A DNA stretch of 49,274 nt from an uncultured archaeon (GCA_902384455.1 CABMCB010000053.1:1-49274), one strand, 5' to 3'; counted from the stretch's first letter, positions 40,480 to 49,230 are shown. A program made the numbers and translations. The notes: generated by a model not told the origin, from the letters alone.

Positions 40480-41694
40480 ATGCGGATTACATGGGTGACT
40501 GGACACTATCCTCCGGACGTTGGAGCCGCCTCAAACAGGTGCGCAGACTTCACCCGCATCTGGGCAAACTTGGGCCATGAAGTCACCGTAATAGCGCCAC
40601 CCCCCGTTTACCACAAGGAAACTTCTGAGTCAAATGGACTTTGGAAGTGGGAGCAAGACGGAAAAATCCGCGTGCTTAGGGCATTCAAGCCCGCCTCAGA
40701 CTACTTGTTCATAAACCGCGCCGTATCCGAGGCAGCGTACGCCGCGATGGTTGCGGCCTCGACTTTCCGTATGACCCGGCAGGATGTTGTAATCGCTTCT
40801 TCGCCGCCTTTTCCAGCGGCGTTTGCTGCGTTTTTTCTTGCTCGGCTTAAGGGTGCGCGCTTTGTTTTTGACGTGAGGGACTTGTATCCCGAATCAGCTG
40901 AAGCGGTCGGCGCAATCAAAAGCGACTTGATTATCGCAATGCTCCGCTACTTGGAGGGCTGGATTTATAGGCGCGCATACCTCATCGCAGGAACTTCCCA
41001 GGCGTACGAAGAGCACGTCAAAAAGTCCGGCGGAAAAGACGTAGCGTTCGAATACATTCCAAACGGAGTGTGGCCTCCAGTTAGGAATCCGCCTAAGCAC
41101 GGGGGCGAGCTCTTCAGGAAGAAGGTTTCTGCGGGCGGGTGTTTTCTTGTGGTTTATGTTGGGAATGTTGGTTATGCTCATGGTCTTGATGTGGTTTTGA
41201 GGGCGGCGAAGAAAACGGGCGGCAATGTTCTTTTCGCCGTTGTGGGGGATGGGCCGCGTCGCGCCGAGATTGAGGATTTGGCGCCGGATAATGTGGTTTT
41301 TGTTTCAAAGAAGCCGCGCAGGGATTTGGGCGAGGTGTTTGCTGGCGCGGACTTGGTGCTTGCCACTCAAGAAAGCGATGCGGCGTTCAAAAAGGTTCTT
41401 TTGAGGAAGGTTTTGGACGGGTGGGCTGAGGGGAAGGCCGTAGTCGCTTCTGCCGCGGGTGAGACTGCGCACGTCATTGAAGAATCAGGCGGAGGCATAG
41501 CAACTTCCCCGCAGGATGCTTCGGCGCTTGCTAAATCAATACTTCGCCTTAAGGCTAATCCTTCTCTCGCCCGCGAAATGGGACGGCGCGGACGACTCTA
41601 CGTCAAGGAGCACCATAACACCGAGAAGCTGGCTAAGAAGTACCTCCAGCTGCTTATCAAAGGCCCCCGGAAGCGTATGCGACTCGGTTTATAG
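40480..41694 (+). CDS. GT4-family glycosyltransferase (WbuB/WcaI-like)
   Basis: A 404-residue GT-B enzyme. MRITWVTGHYPPDVGAASNR is the typical start of the WbuB-like group; VFDVRDLYPESAEAVGA and the link FEYIPNGVWPP follow. The C-domain has FLVVYVGNVGYAHGLDVVLR, VVGDGPRRAEIE and LLRKVLDGWAEGKAVVASAA. It lacks a membrane anchor but has a basic C-terminus (GPRKRMRLGL) that may hold it at the membrane. The likely pathway is surface polysaccharide synthesis. Confidence 0.9.
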   Translation: MRITWVTGHYPPDVGAASNRCADFTRIWANLGHEVTVIAPPPVYHKETSESNGLWKWEQDGKIRVLRAFKPASDYLFINRAVSEAAYAAMVAASTFRMTRQDVVIASSPPFPAAFAAFFLARLKGARFVFDVRDLYPESAEAVGAIKSDLIIAMLRYLEGWIYRRAYLIAGTSQAYEEHVKKSGGKDVAFEYIPNGVWPPVRNPPKHGGELFRKKVSAGGCFLVVYVGNVGYAHGLDVVLRAAKKTGGNVLFAVVGDGPRRAEIEDLAPDNVVFVSKKPRRDLGEVFAGADLVLATQESDAAFKKVLLRKVLDGWAEGKAVVASAAGETAHVIEESGGGIATSPQDASALAKSILRLKANPSLAREMGRRGRLYVKEHHNTEKLAKKYLQLLIKGPRKRMRLGL

Positions 41695-41719
41695 GATAAA
41701 CTTCATATAGGTTTCTACG

Positions 41720-42697
41720 ATGGAGCTACCGTGGACTGAAAAGTACAGGCCGAAAAAGCTTTCTGATATGGTGGGGCAGGAGGCGGTTGTGGAGCGCCTC
41801 CAGGCGTATGTTGAAAAAAAGAGTATGCCGCACCTTCTTTTCGCTGGCCCCGCAGGAACCGGCAAGACGACCGCCGCGATATGCCTGGCGAACGCTTTCC
41901 TGGGTGACATTCACCACGACTTCCTTGAGTTGAACGCAAGCGACGAACGAGGCATAGACGTGATGCGCACCAAAAGCCAGCAGAGAAACGAAGCCACAAG
42001 CCTCAAAGACTTCGCACGCACCCGCCCCATAAGCGGAGACTTCAAGATAGTGTTCCTCGACGAAGCGGACGCGTTGACGTCCGACGCGCAGACAGCGCTA
42101 AGGCGTACGATGGAAAGCTACACCACCACATGCCGCTTCATCCTCAGCTGCAACTACTCAAGCAAAATAATCGAGCCGATACAAAGCCGCTGCGCAGTAT
42201 TCAGGTTCAAGCGCATAAGCCGCGAAGACATCAAGAAACGCCTCCTCTACATCTGCAAGCACGAAAACGTCGCCCACACAGAAGAAGGAATAAACGCCAT
42301 AATATACGTCTCAGAAGGCGATGTCCGCCACTCAATAAACATACTCCAAAGCGCAGCGTCACTAGGGAAAGTCGACGAACAAAACGTCTACCAAATCACA
42401 TCCCGCGCCCGCCCAGACGACGTCAAAAACGTCCTCGAACTCGCGTTAGCCGGAAAATTCCTTGACGCAAGAAACCTGCTTGACAAACTAATGATAAACC
42501 ACGGCCTCTCCGGAGAAGACATACTCCTCCAGATGAATAGGGAAGCAATGAGCCTGGAAGGAGTCCCAGACGTAACCAAGGTGGGAGTAATAGACCTCGT
42601 CGGAGAAGCAAACTTCGCACTCGTAGAAGGCGCAAACGAACGCATACAAATCGAAGCGCTCATTGCCCGCCTAATGCTTCTTACGAAAAAACACTAA
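41720..42697 (+). CDS. rfcS: Replication factor C small subunit
   Basis: A 325-residue AAA+ clamp-loader subunit that opens PCNA. Walker A is GPAGTGKTT (43-51), Walker B VFLDEADAL, sensor 1 FILSCNYSSK and the SRC arginine finger IQSRCAVFRF. The opening PWTEKYRPKKLSDMVGQE is classic. GTTTATAGG at 41687-41695, in the end of the preceding gene, is about 26 nt upstream and fits a leaderless start. No large subunit gene is in the window. Confidence 0.97.
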   Translation: MELPWTEKYRPKKLSDMVGQEAVVERLQAYVEKKSMPHLLFAGPAGTGKTTAAICLANAFLGDIHHDFLELNASDERGIDVMRTKSQQRNEATSLKDFARTRPISGDFKIVFLDEADALTSDAQTALRRTMESYTTTCRFILSCNYSSKIIEPIQSRCAVFRFKRISREDIKKRLLYICKHENVAHTEEGINAIIYVSEGDVRHSINILQSAASLGKVDEQNVYQITSRARPDDVKNVLELALAGKFLDARNLLDKLMINHGLSGEDILLQMNREAMSLEGVPDVTKVGVIDLVGEANFALVEGANERIQIEALIARLMLLTKKH

Positions 42698-42719
42698 GAG
42701 AAACAGCAAGGTTGACTAA

Positions 42720-43997
42720 GTGACAGAAAGACTTTTCGGAACATCCGGCATACGCAGAAAAGTAACGGAATTCCCACCCGACTTCGCCAAAAAACTAGGG
42801 CAAGCAGTCGGCACAATAACCCAAGACCAGGAAGTCGCAGTAGGCCGAGACACACGCGCAAGCGGCCCCACGTTGATGAAGGAGGCCGTTGAAGGATTGG
42901 CTTCGACTGGAAGGATTGTTGTGGACTGCGGGATGGTTCCGACACCTACTTTGGGCGTTGCTGCCGCCAGGTACGGTACGGCTGTGATGGTTACGGCAAG
43001 CCATAATCCGGGGGACTACAACGGATTCAAAGTCTTCAACCATAAGGGCGCTTTCAGTCCGATTGAGGAGGATGAAGTACAGCGTGTGCTTGAGGACGGG
43101 AGATTCAAGAAAGGCAAAGTCCGTCCGATACGAAAGGAAGATTTCATCGAAGAACACATTCAGCTAATTCTCAAGCGCGTTCCTAAAGCAGACGGCGTCC
43201 GAGTTCTTTTGGATTGCGCGGGAGGCGCAGGAAGCGCGGTGACCCCGAAACTTCTTGAGCAGATGGGCTGCGAAGTAACAGTCATAAACGACAACACCGA
43301 CGGCAAATTCCCTCACCCCCTGGAACCCACCGCGGAAAACCTAGCCCAAACCAGCCGGAAAATGATAGACGGAAACTACGACGTAGGATTCGCCCACGAC
43401 GGAGACGCAGACAGAACAGCATGCCTATCATCAGACGGACGACTTGTAGAGTGGGACAGCTTCCTTGCGGCGCTCGCATACGAGATGGACGTCGTCGTCA
43501 CAACAGTGGACGCCAGCATGCGCATTGAAGACGTCGCAAAAAAAGTCATCCGAACCAAAGTAGGCGACGTAGCGGTAGCAGACGCCATACGCAAAAACGG
43601 CGCCCAATTCGGAGGAGAACCCAGCGGAAGCTTCATATTCCCAGACATACACTACTACCCCGACGGACCAGCAGCAGCAGCCAAAGCAGCCGCAATGGCC
43701 GCGGAAGGCCGCCTTTATGATGCTCTTGCGAGAATAAGGTCTTATCCTATGGCGCGGCTTAAGTTGCCCTGCGTTGAGGCGAAAAAGAGTAAGGTGATGG
43801 AGAAGCTGCCGTCTGTTCTTTCGGAAAAATATTCGACCGTGGACGGAGTACGTATTGAAAGAGCAGACGGGTGGGTGCTTGTGCGGCCTTCGGGTACTGA
43901 GCCTTTCATGCGCATCACTGCTGAAGGGAGAACTCAGGAGGCGTTGGATAAGATGGTTTATGACGCTAGAGGATGGTTGAAGAAGGCGGGACTTTAG
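42720..43997 (+). CDS. glmM: Phosphohexomutase (phosphoglucosamine/phosphomannomutase family)
   Basis: A 425-residue alpha-D-phosphohexomutase. The phosphoserine loop is TASHNPGDYNG (Ser94), the metal loop HDGDADRTA (Asp227, Asp229, Asp231), the sugar loop GGEPSGSFIF and the phosphate site RPSGTEPFMRI. It interconverts hexose 1- and 6-phosphates and so feeds nucleotide-sugar synthesis for the nearby glycosyltransferases. Whether glucosamine, mannose or glucose is preferred is not certain, so the symbol is tentative. The start is a GTG at 42720. Codon choice flips near 43700. Confidence 0.9.
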   Translation: MTERLFGTSGIRRKVTEFPPDFAKKLGQAVGTITQDQEVAVGRDTRASGPTLMKEAVEGLASTGRIVVDCGMVPTPTLGVAAARYGTAVMVTASHNPGDYNGFKVFNHKGAFSPIEEDEVQRVLEDGRFKKGKVRPIRKEDFIEEHIQLILKRVPKADGVRVLLDCAGGAGSAVTPKLLEQMGCEVTVINDNTDGKFPHPLEPTAENLAQTSRKMIDGNYDVGFAHDGDADRTACLSSDGRLVEWDSFLAALAYEMDVVVTTVDASMRIEDVAKKVIRTKVGDVAVADAIRKNGAQFGGEPSGSFIFPDIHYYPDGPAAAAKAAAMAAEGRLYDALARIRSYPMARLKLPCVEAKKSKVMEKLPSVLSEKYSTVDGVRIERADGWVLVRPSGTEPFMRITAEGRTQEALDKMVYDARGWLKKAGL

Positions 43998-43999
43998 GG

Positions 44000-44428
44000 T
44001 TATAAGTCCAATAGCACAGTAGCTTCGTATCCTCCGTCTTGTGTTTCGTTTAGTGCTAGTCCGTGGTGCGTCACCGCTTTGATTTCTGTTCCTATCCCGT
44101 GTTTGGCTGGGACGTGCGGTTCGCCTTTGGCTGTCGCTTCAAGGACGTACTTGTCTTTGTCTTCTTTCACTTTCACTGTGAATGTTGCCGGGACAAATCC
44201 GTCTTCCATAAGGAGTATTATGTCCATTAGGAATGCGATGAGCAGAAGCTGCGGCTCCCATGCGGAAAGCTTTATTGTTCGGGCTTCCTTGGCTTCTGCC
44301 TTAACGTCCCCGTATGCGACGGCAAGCACCGCCGAAGCGGCGGCTGAGAAGCATTCCCCAATTGATGGGCCCCACGCGTGGACTTTGACGTCTGCGGTGT
44401 GGTCCAAAAGTTCGAAGCCCGCCTCCAT
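44000..44428 (-). CDS. Archease
   Basis: A 142-residue archease, the protein that activates the RNA ligase RtcB in tRNA splicing. FELLDHTADVKVHAWG (Asp9, His10, Asp13) and the C-terminal KAVTHHGLAL with the terminal Leu-Asp-Leu are the family's metal-binding features. A tRNA-Ser intron in this window shows that splicing is needed. TTTTATATC at about 44451-44459 on the minus strand gives a leaderless start. It converges on the hexomutase with 2 nt between. Confidence 0.95.
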   Translation of the reverse strand: MEAGFELLDHTADVKVHAWGPSIGECFSAAASAVLAVAYGDVKAEAKEARTIKLSAWEPQLLLIAFLMDIILLMEDGFVPATFTVKVKEDKDKYVLEATAKGEPHVPAKHGIGTEIKAVTHHGLALNETQDGGYEATVLLDL

Positions 44429-44470
44429 TAAGGAGAAATAAGCGGCGCGATATAAAAGAGCCTTTTTGAA

Positions 44471-44662
44471 TCAAGCTGCGTCTTTGTCTAAGACGCTGAT
44501 TATCTGCGTTTTCACGGGCGTCTTGCCTCCCGTGGGTTCGGCGATAATCTTTTCGCAGGCCAGGCACTTGACTTTGGTCGCCACCGACCCGAAAATAACC
44601 TGTTCGTTCCCGCAGTCATTGCATTTGACGCGCAGGAAGTGGCTGCGAGTGTTGTTGGTCAT
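44471..44662 (-). CDS. rps27e: Small subunit ribosomal protein eS27
   Basis: A 63-residue zinc ribbon protein. Cys14, Cys17, Cys33 and Cys36 (VKCNDCGNEQVIFG and VKCLACEKI) bind one zinc. The ATG overlaps the eL42 stop (44659-44662, ATGA), the usual archaeal pair. Confidence 0.96.
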   Translation of the reverse strand: MTNNTRSHFLRVKCNDCGNEQVIFGSVATKVKCLACEKIIAEPTGGKTPVKTQIISVLDKDAA

Positions 44663-44943
44663 GAAGTCACCTCAATCGGTTTTTTGGTTCTTGCTTCGAA
44701 TATGCGCTGGTGCTTCTTCTTGCAGTTGGAGCACTCAAGTATTAGAACAGTCCGCTTCCCCACCTTATACACCGGCTTCTTAGGGGTCCTGGGGCTTCCA
44801 CCGTACCCCTTCTTGACTTCGGTGTATTTTCTTCGGCCTCTGCTTAACGTTGATTCTTTGCCTTTCCTGTTGATTCTGACGTTGTGTATGACGTGCTTAT
44901 GGCATGACGGGCAGTTGGCCGTGATTTTGTCTGGGATTTTCAT
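44659..44943 (-). CDS. rpl44e: Large subunit ribosomal protein eL42 (L44e)
   Basis: A 94-residue zinc ribbon protein located near the E site. Cys11/Cys14 (NCPSCHKHVIH) and Cys71/Cys74 (LECSNCKKKHQ) bind zinc, and the basic loop between them contains RGRRKYTEVKKGYGGSPRTP. TTTAAATA near 44988-44995 on the minus strand overlaps the gins stop codon and is a likely promoter for the pair eL42-eS27. Confidence 0.96.
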   Translation of the reverse strand: MKIPDKITANCPSCHKHVIHNVRINRKGKESTLSRGRRKYTEVKKGYGGSPRTPKKPVYKVGKRTVLILECSNCKKKHQRIFEARTKKPIEVTS

Positions 44944-44991
44944 TGTGTTACGTGAGGAAATACGTGGAAAGAGATAGGGTAGTTCGAGTAT

Positions 44992-45513
44992 TTAAATGGT
45001 TGAGGGCACCGGGTTATGGGCTTCCGCAGCCCCTTTAGACAGAAGTAAGGCGGCGATGGACTCCGGAAGGCTTGCCACGTCTCCTTCCTTGTAGGGGCCG
45101 TATGTTTGTTCTTCGTCTGCGACTTCGGGCAGAGGCCGTATTATTTTGACTGAGACGTTTATTTTGGGTCTTGCCGGTTCGGGGGTCTTGGAACGGGCTG
45201 AGGGCATGGACGGCGCAAGGATTCTTTTTCTGTGCGTGGATAACAAAGCGTACGCGTTTTTCAGCAGTTCCTCCTCGTCTTTAAGGAGGTTTTCCGGCGT
45301 TTTCTCGTCCGTCCTTAATGCGGCCAGAAGTATTTTGTGTTGGCGGCGGCTTACTACGTCTGCGGCGAGTTTTTTTATGTGTTCGCGGTGGCGTTCTTCG
45401 CTTTCAGCCAGCAGCACTGTGATGCTTCTGTAGAAGTCGTCGGGCAGCCTTTGGAGTACGGGCGTCTTTCTTTCGCGGTGGTATATGCTTTGGAGTTCTT
45501 GGTATGACAGCAT
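44992..45513 (-). CDS. GINS complex subunit (Gins15/Gins51 type)
   Basis: A 173-residue subunit of the replicative helicase accessory complex. Residues 1-105 are helical (SYQELQSIYHRERKTPVLQR, LPDDFYRSITVLLAESEER). After a Pro-rich link the small C-terminal B domain is clear: VSVKIIRPLPEV, YGPYKEGDVASLPESIAALL and a closing KGAAEAH. This A-then-B order is that of Gins51. It starts 2 nt after the LonB-like gene stop. Together with RfcS it is the second replication gene here. Confidence 0.85.
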   Translation of the reverse strand: MLSYQELQSIYHRERKTPVLQRLPDDFYRSITVLLAESEERHREHIKKLAADVVSRRQHKILLAALRTDEKTPENLLKDEEELLKNAYALLSTHRKRILAPSMPSARSKTPEPARPKINVSVKIIRPLPEVADEEQTYGPYKEGDVASLPESIAALLLSKGAAEAHNPVPSTI

Positions 45514-45514
45514 T

Positions 45515-46945
45515 TTACACGTAGCTTTCGCCCATTTTTCCGTACTCTGGGCTTATGATTTTGTCGCGTTCGATACCTCTTAGGACGCTTCCGTAGCGTT
45601 CCTGAAGCTGGTACTCAATCGGCTTACTTTCTTCTATCGCGCGTTTTATTAAATCTTTTGTTATTAGTTTGAGGCCGTCTTCTACCGCCATGTCGCCTGC
45701 TGTTCTTATTACTCCGCCTAAATCCCTAAGTCTTAGTGTTAGTGCTCCGCGTGCGTCGTCTATTACTTTTGCTCGGCGGCGTGCTTCTTCCATTAGGGTG
45801 TAGACTGCTTCTGAGTCTGCGTGGGGTATTTTTGTGTCTTTGACTATTTCTTGGGCGACGAATCGGGCGATTAGTCTTTGGTTTTCTTCGGTGTCTGGCA
45901 TTGTTGTCTCAAGGAGGATTTCGTAGCCGTTTCCTAGTATGCGGCTTCGAAGTGGAGAGAGTATGTCTTGCACGTCCCTTATGTTGCAGGCGCCAACGAA
46001 CAGGAAGTCGCAGGGGACGTCTTCGACTCTGACGCTTGCTCCTGCGCTCTGGGGGTTTCTGCCTGTTATTGTGAATTTTTTCTCCTGCATCGCAGTGAGT
46101 ATGAAGTTTTGCAGGTGCTCAAGGTGAGGTAGCTCGTCGATGAAGAGCACTCCTTCATGCGCGTCGTGTATTGCGCCTGGCACCACACGCAAGTACGGCG
46201 GAGTCCCAATGTCAGGGTGGCTGCCGTAGGGGTCGTGGCGGACGTCTCCAAGCAACTCGGTTTCAGATGCGCCGGTAGCATGGACGAACGTCTTCCTCTT
46301 TAATGGAACAAGAGCTATCCTCTGCGGAAAATCAGACCTGCCTCTTCTAAGACCCTGCTCGGGCGCGTTCCCGCCCAAAACTATTCCATCCTCACTTCGT
46401 CGGTAAGTAACACCCTCCTCAGTCCCAAGCCGGCTGAACCGAGTGGTCGTAATCTCCTTCTGAGGAGAAAAACGCCTATACTTATCGGCCTTACAAACAG
46501 GACAAACTTTGACTTCAGGCATGCTCACCGCCGCGCACGCGCTGCATTTGAAACCCAACTTTTCTGCCACATACGCAGGCACCTGATTAGGATGAACCTT
46601 CTTCTGGGCAACCGCGTCCTCACGAACCACTTCAGCCAGAGGCCTCTGGGGGTTCTGCGGGTTGTTGACTACGTCAATCTGCTGTGTGGGAGGCGGCATA
46701 TGCGCCGACATAGCCTGCGCAATCATGCTTTTGCCTATTCCCGGCGGCCCCACAAGAAGGAGATTCCTTCGCTGCTTCAAGGCTATTTTAGCCCTCCTCA
46801 CGGCGACAGGCTGACCAATCACCTGGTCCATCATGTCCTTGGGAACTTTGATTTCGCTGGTTAAGTTGAAGTCCAATATGTCGCGGCCTTTCACCGTCTT
46901 TTTGCCGGCTTCGATTTGAGTGCGCTTTGGGGTGGACTTGGTCAT
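45515..46945 (-). CDS. LonB-like AAA+ ATPase with zinc-ribbon insert, no protease domain
   Basis: A 476-residue AAA+ protein. IKVPKDMMDQVIGQPVAVRR and Walker A GPPGIGKS (66-73) match archaeal LonB, as do Walker B VLFIDE (266-271), sensor 1 at GACN (318-321) and the Arg-rich LSPLRSRILG. Two features differ from LonB. Where LonB has membrane helices, this one has four Cys (134, 137, 148, 151: KCSACAAV and VCPVCKAD), a zinc ribbon. The chain also ends after the AAA lid, so the Ser-Lys protease domain is missing. It may be a soluble remodelling factor. Being directly upstream of gins hints at replication, but that is inference. Confidence 0.8.
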   Translation of the reverse strand: MTKSTPKRTQIEAGKKTVKGRDILDFNLTSEIKVPKDMMDQVIGQPVAVRRAKIALKQRRNLLLVGPPGIGKSMIAQAMSAHMPPPTQQIDVVNNPQNPQRPLAEVVREDAVAQKKVHPNQVPAYVAEKLGFKCSACAAVSMPEVKVCPVCKADKYRRFSPQKEITTTRFSRLGTEEGVTYRRSEDGIVLGGNAPEQGLRRGRSDFPQRIALVPLKRKTFVHATGASETELLGDVRHDPYGSHPDIGTPPYLRVVPGAIHDAHEGVLFIDELPHLEHLQNFILTAMQEKKFTITGRNPQSAGASVRVEDVPCDFLFVGACNIRDVQDILSPLRSRILGNGYEILLETTMPDTEENQRLIARFVAQEIVKDTKIPHADSEAVYTLMEEARRRAKVIDDARGALTLRLRDLGGVIRTAGDMAVEDGLKLITKDLIKRAIEESKPIEYQLQERYGSVLRGIERDKIISPEYGKMGESYV

Positions 46946-47061
46946 TTACGTTTTATGATGAGAGTTTAGGGGTAATTAAGCCCAACGGTTTCTTTTGCAG
47001 AAAGGATTTGTTTTGCGCCGCTTTTGCGTCTGCCATTTAGAAGTGCGATTTCACCCTATCC

Positions 47062-47442
47062 TTAGCGGAACGTCCAGAGTTTGTTCCCTATGAAGTTGAC
47101 TATTGTGGCGGCGATTATTGCGGTGAAATTGGCGGCAGGCTCCCAGACGCTAAAGTGCTCCACGAGGATTACGAGCACCGGTATGCGCACCACCAGCGCC
47201 AGAAGGCTTATAGAAGCGAACTGGACAAACTGTTTTTTGGAGTAAGGGGTGCCGTCCGTGAACGTCCAGCGTTTGTTCAGCACATAGTTGTTGACTACGG
47301 CCACTGAGAATGATAGTATGGAGGATAGTATGTAGTGTATGTGCAGTAGTTGGTTTAGGATGGTGAATATGCTTAGGTCGATTATTGTGCCGACTCCTCC
47401 GACGGCGCAGAATAGGATGAATTGTTTTTTTGTTGACGCCAT
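47062..47442 (-). CDS. GtrA-family membrane protein
   Basis: A 126-residue protein with four membrane helices. FILFCAVGGVGTIIDLSIFT, NNYVLNKRWTF and the repeat-like NFIGNKLWTF at the end mark the GtrA family. These proteins are thought to flip or help transfer lipid-linked sugars. It follows the TPR gene by 9 nt in the same direction, which suggests co-transcription. Confidence 0.93.
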   Translation of the reverse strand: MASTKKQFILFCAVGGVGTIIDLSIFTILNQLLHIHYILSSILSFSVAVVNNYVLNKRWTFTDGTPYSKKQFVQFASISLLALVVRIPVLVILVEHFSVWEPAANFTAIIAATIVNFIGNKLWTFR

Positions 47443-47451
47443 GTTATAATC

Positions 47452-48408
47452 TCACTGTTTTTTGTCCTGCTGCGCCGTGTTTTGTGGGGGGTGTTGTTTT
47501 TCGGGTTTTTTTGCCGCGATGTCTTGCGTGTCCTTTTCAATGTCTTCAATCTCGTTTTCCGCCGGTTCCGGCAGGGACATGATGTCTGCCGGCGGCAGCT
47601 CGTCTTCTTCGTCTGGCGGCACGTCGATGAGGTAAGTGTCCTTGAGTTGTTCCCGGATGTCTTTGGCTTTCTTGAGTATGTCCGGCTGGAACTTTAGGTT
47701 GTTGGACCGCTCGTACATTAATGCGGCTGAAACAAGGTCTCCGGCCTGTTCGTGGACGGACCCCATTATCTTGTATATTTCTGGGTTTCGGGGGTCGGAG
47801 TGCAAAGCTCTCTCCAGGTCTGCTTCCGCTTCGTCCGTTTTCCCGTGCATAGCGTAAGCAAGGCCCCGTTGAGTATATGCTTCCGTCGAGTCTGGCGAAA
47901 TATCAATAGCCCGGCTGTAGTATTCTATTGCGGAATCGTATTCTTCCTCCAGTGAGAGGCAGTATCCCAGAAGCAGGAGTGCTTCGAAGTCTTCGGGTTT
48001 GTGCTTCAGGTACTCCTGGTAGGCAGGTATTGCTTCTTCGTAGTTTTCGCTAAGGCGCAACGCGTCGCCTATTAGCCAGTGCAGCGTCGTTAGGTTCGGG
48101 TTTTTTGCGAGGGCTTTCTTGAAGTTTTCGATTGCCGCAGGGTATTCTTTTTTTTCGAGCTGTATTAGGCCGAGCATGTAGTGCGCTTTTGCTGGTGCGT
48201 CTGATTTTGACGCGCTTTTTTCTAAGTGGTCTTCTGCTTCTGCTGGGCGGTTAAGCGCTATGAGGGTTTTTCCTGCGCCAAGTGATGCTTCGGCGGTATT
48301 TGGCTGTTTTTGGATGGCGAGAAGGTAGTTGGTCAGTGCTTTTTCGTAGTTTTTTTTGCGGTAGCTATCGTCGGCTTCCGCAAGCAGAGTTTGGGTTTCT
48401 TTGTCCAA
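47452..48408 (-). CDS. TPR-repeat protein
   Basis: A 318-residue protein built of about seven tetratricopeptide repeats from residue 8 to 235. Examples are YEKALTNYLLAIQKQPNTAE, YPAAIENFKKALAKNPNLTT and YDSAIEYYSRAIDISPDSTE. An acidic Pro/Glu-rich tail (about 255-318) is probably disordered. TPR arrays bind other proteins; no catalytic part is present. Its partner might be the GtrA protein encoded next to it. Confidence 0.93.
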   Translation of the reverse strand: MDKETQTLLAEADDSYRKKNYEKALTNYLLAIQKQPNTAEASLGAGKTLIALNRPAEAEDHLEKSASKSDAPAKAHYMLGLIQLEKKEYPAAIENFKKALAKNPNLTTLHWLIGDALRLSENYEEAIPAYQEYLKHKPEDFEALLLLGYCLSLEEEYDSAIEYYSRAIDISPDSTEAYTQRGLAYAMHGKTDEAEADLERALHSDPRNPEIYKIMGSVHEQAGDLVSAALMYERSNNLKFQPDILKKAKDIREQLKDTYLIDVPPDEEDELPPADIMSLPEPAENEIEDIEKDTQDIAAKKPEKQHPPQNTAQQDKKQ

Positions 48409-48450
48409 TGGTTTACCCTGTTGAGGTCGTGGTTTATTTTTTTTGCGGCT

Positions 48451-48651
48451 TTAGGGTTCTTCGTCTGCCCAAACCAGGCGTGCGTCTTCTTCTTCCGGGT
48501 TTTTGACCAGGAGTTCTTTTTGGCGCTCTATTTTTTTGTCTCTGCGCTGCATGCGGGCTTGGCTTTGGTTTCTGCTTTTTTTGCACAGTTCGCATACGCC
48601 TTGCGGGTTTGGGGTCGGCATGCCGCATATACCGCAGTTTATGAGGTACAT
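48451..48651 (-). CDS. Small zinc-ribbon protein
   Basis: A 66-residue protein with two CxxC pairs: CGICG (Cys6, Cys9) and CELC (Cys20, Cys23), followed by a charged helix (RMQRRDKKIERQKELLV) and an acidic end. It resembles small archaeal zinc-finger proteins of unknown function. CTTATAAA at 48677-48684 on the minus strand is about 28 nt upstream, so the ATG at 48651 is a leaderless start. The overlapping frame at 48434-48628 is not a gene. Confidence 0.7.
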   Translation of the reverse strand: MYLINCGICGMPTPNPQGVCELCKKSRNQSQARMQRRDKKIERQKELLVKNPEEEDARLVWADEEP

Positions 48652-48676
48652 TGCGGTTTAAGGATGGTCGCTGTTG

Positions 48677-48684
48677 TTTATAAG
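48677..48684. promoter_or_regulatory. Shared TATA box for two divergent leaderless genes
   Basis: TTTATAAG reads as a TATA box on both strands (CTTATAAA on the minus strand). It lies about 26-30 nt from the ATG at 48712 and from the ATG at 48651, so one element can serve both genes. Confidence 0.45.
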
Positions 48685-48711
48685 GGTGCGTTGCGGGAAT
48701 ATAATAGGATT

Positions 48712-49230
48712 ATGAGAAAATATTTCATAATCATCATGGGATTAAGCATATTGTTCATAATATCGCTTGTTTGGTTGGGGTTAGCTCAGACGCCGATTAT
48801 AACATCCACAGGATGCACCCAAGACCTAGACTGCGGACTAAGCTTCTACACAGGAGAACCATTCTGCCGAAACAACACAATACAACGCTGGTTCATCCTA
48901 AAACAATGCAAGCAAAACAACTGCGTAACCACCCTCAAGACAATCAACACCACAGACTGCCCCGAATGCCAAAACCTATCTAAAACATGCTTTCAACCCA
49001 AAACAACCAAAATGCCCACATGCTTCGACGAAATAAGAAACCAATTCGAAGAAGGAGTAGACTGCGGCGGACCCGCCTGCACACCATGCCCCACATGCAC
49101 AGACAACATACAAAACCAAGGAGAAACACAAACAGACTGCGGAGGACCATGCAAACCATGCGAAACATGCTTCGACAAAATAAGAAACCAAAAAGAAGAA
49201 AGCATAGACTGCGGAGGACCAAACTGCTAA
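48712..49230 (+). CDS. Cys-rich repeat surface protein, interrupted by in-frame TAA, continues past window
   Basis: From ATG 48712 the protein has a signal anchor (MRKYFIIIMGLSILFIISLV), a spacer with scattered Cys (CTQDLDCGLSF, CKQNNCV and CPECQNLSKTC) and then tandem repeats of the type TCFDEIRNQFEEGVDCGGP. The frame meets TAA at 49228-49230, between GGPNC and PCPTCSDGIQNQ, but the repeat continues in the same frame to the window end (49274). The neighbouring repeat has AAA at this place, so one base change accounts for the stop. A TATA box at 48677-48684 fits a leaderless start. Such repeats occur in secreted, disulfide-rich proteins; binding partners are unknown. Confidence 0.75.
   Translation: MRKYFIIIMGLSILFIISLVWLGLAQTPIITSTGCTQDLDCGLSFYTGEPFCRNNTIQRWFILKQCKQNNCVTTLKTINTTDCPECQNLSKTCFQPKTTKMPTCFDEIRNQFEEGVDCGGPACTPCPTCTDNIQNQGETQTDCGGPCKPCETCFDKIRNQKEESIDCGGPNC

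Noticed and set aside
46953-47036. 27-codon frame (MADAKAAQNKSFLQ...) directly before the LonB-like gene
   Set aside because: Too short to support, with weak start context; it could be chance in the GtrA to LonB-like gap, though its closeness to the next ATG was noted.
48310-48711. Long upstream extension of the Cys-rich repeat protein
   Set aside because: It is antisense to the TPR and zinc-ribbon genes; the TATA box at 48677 and the signal anchor place the start at 48712.
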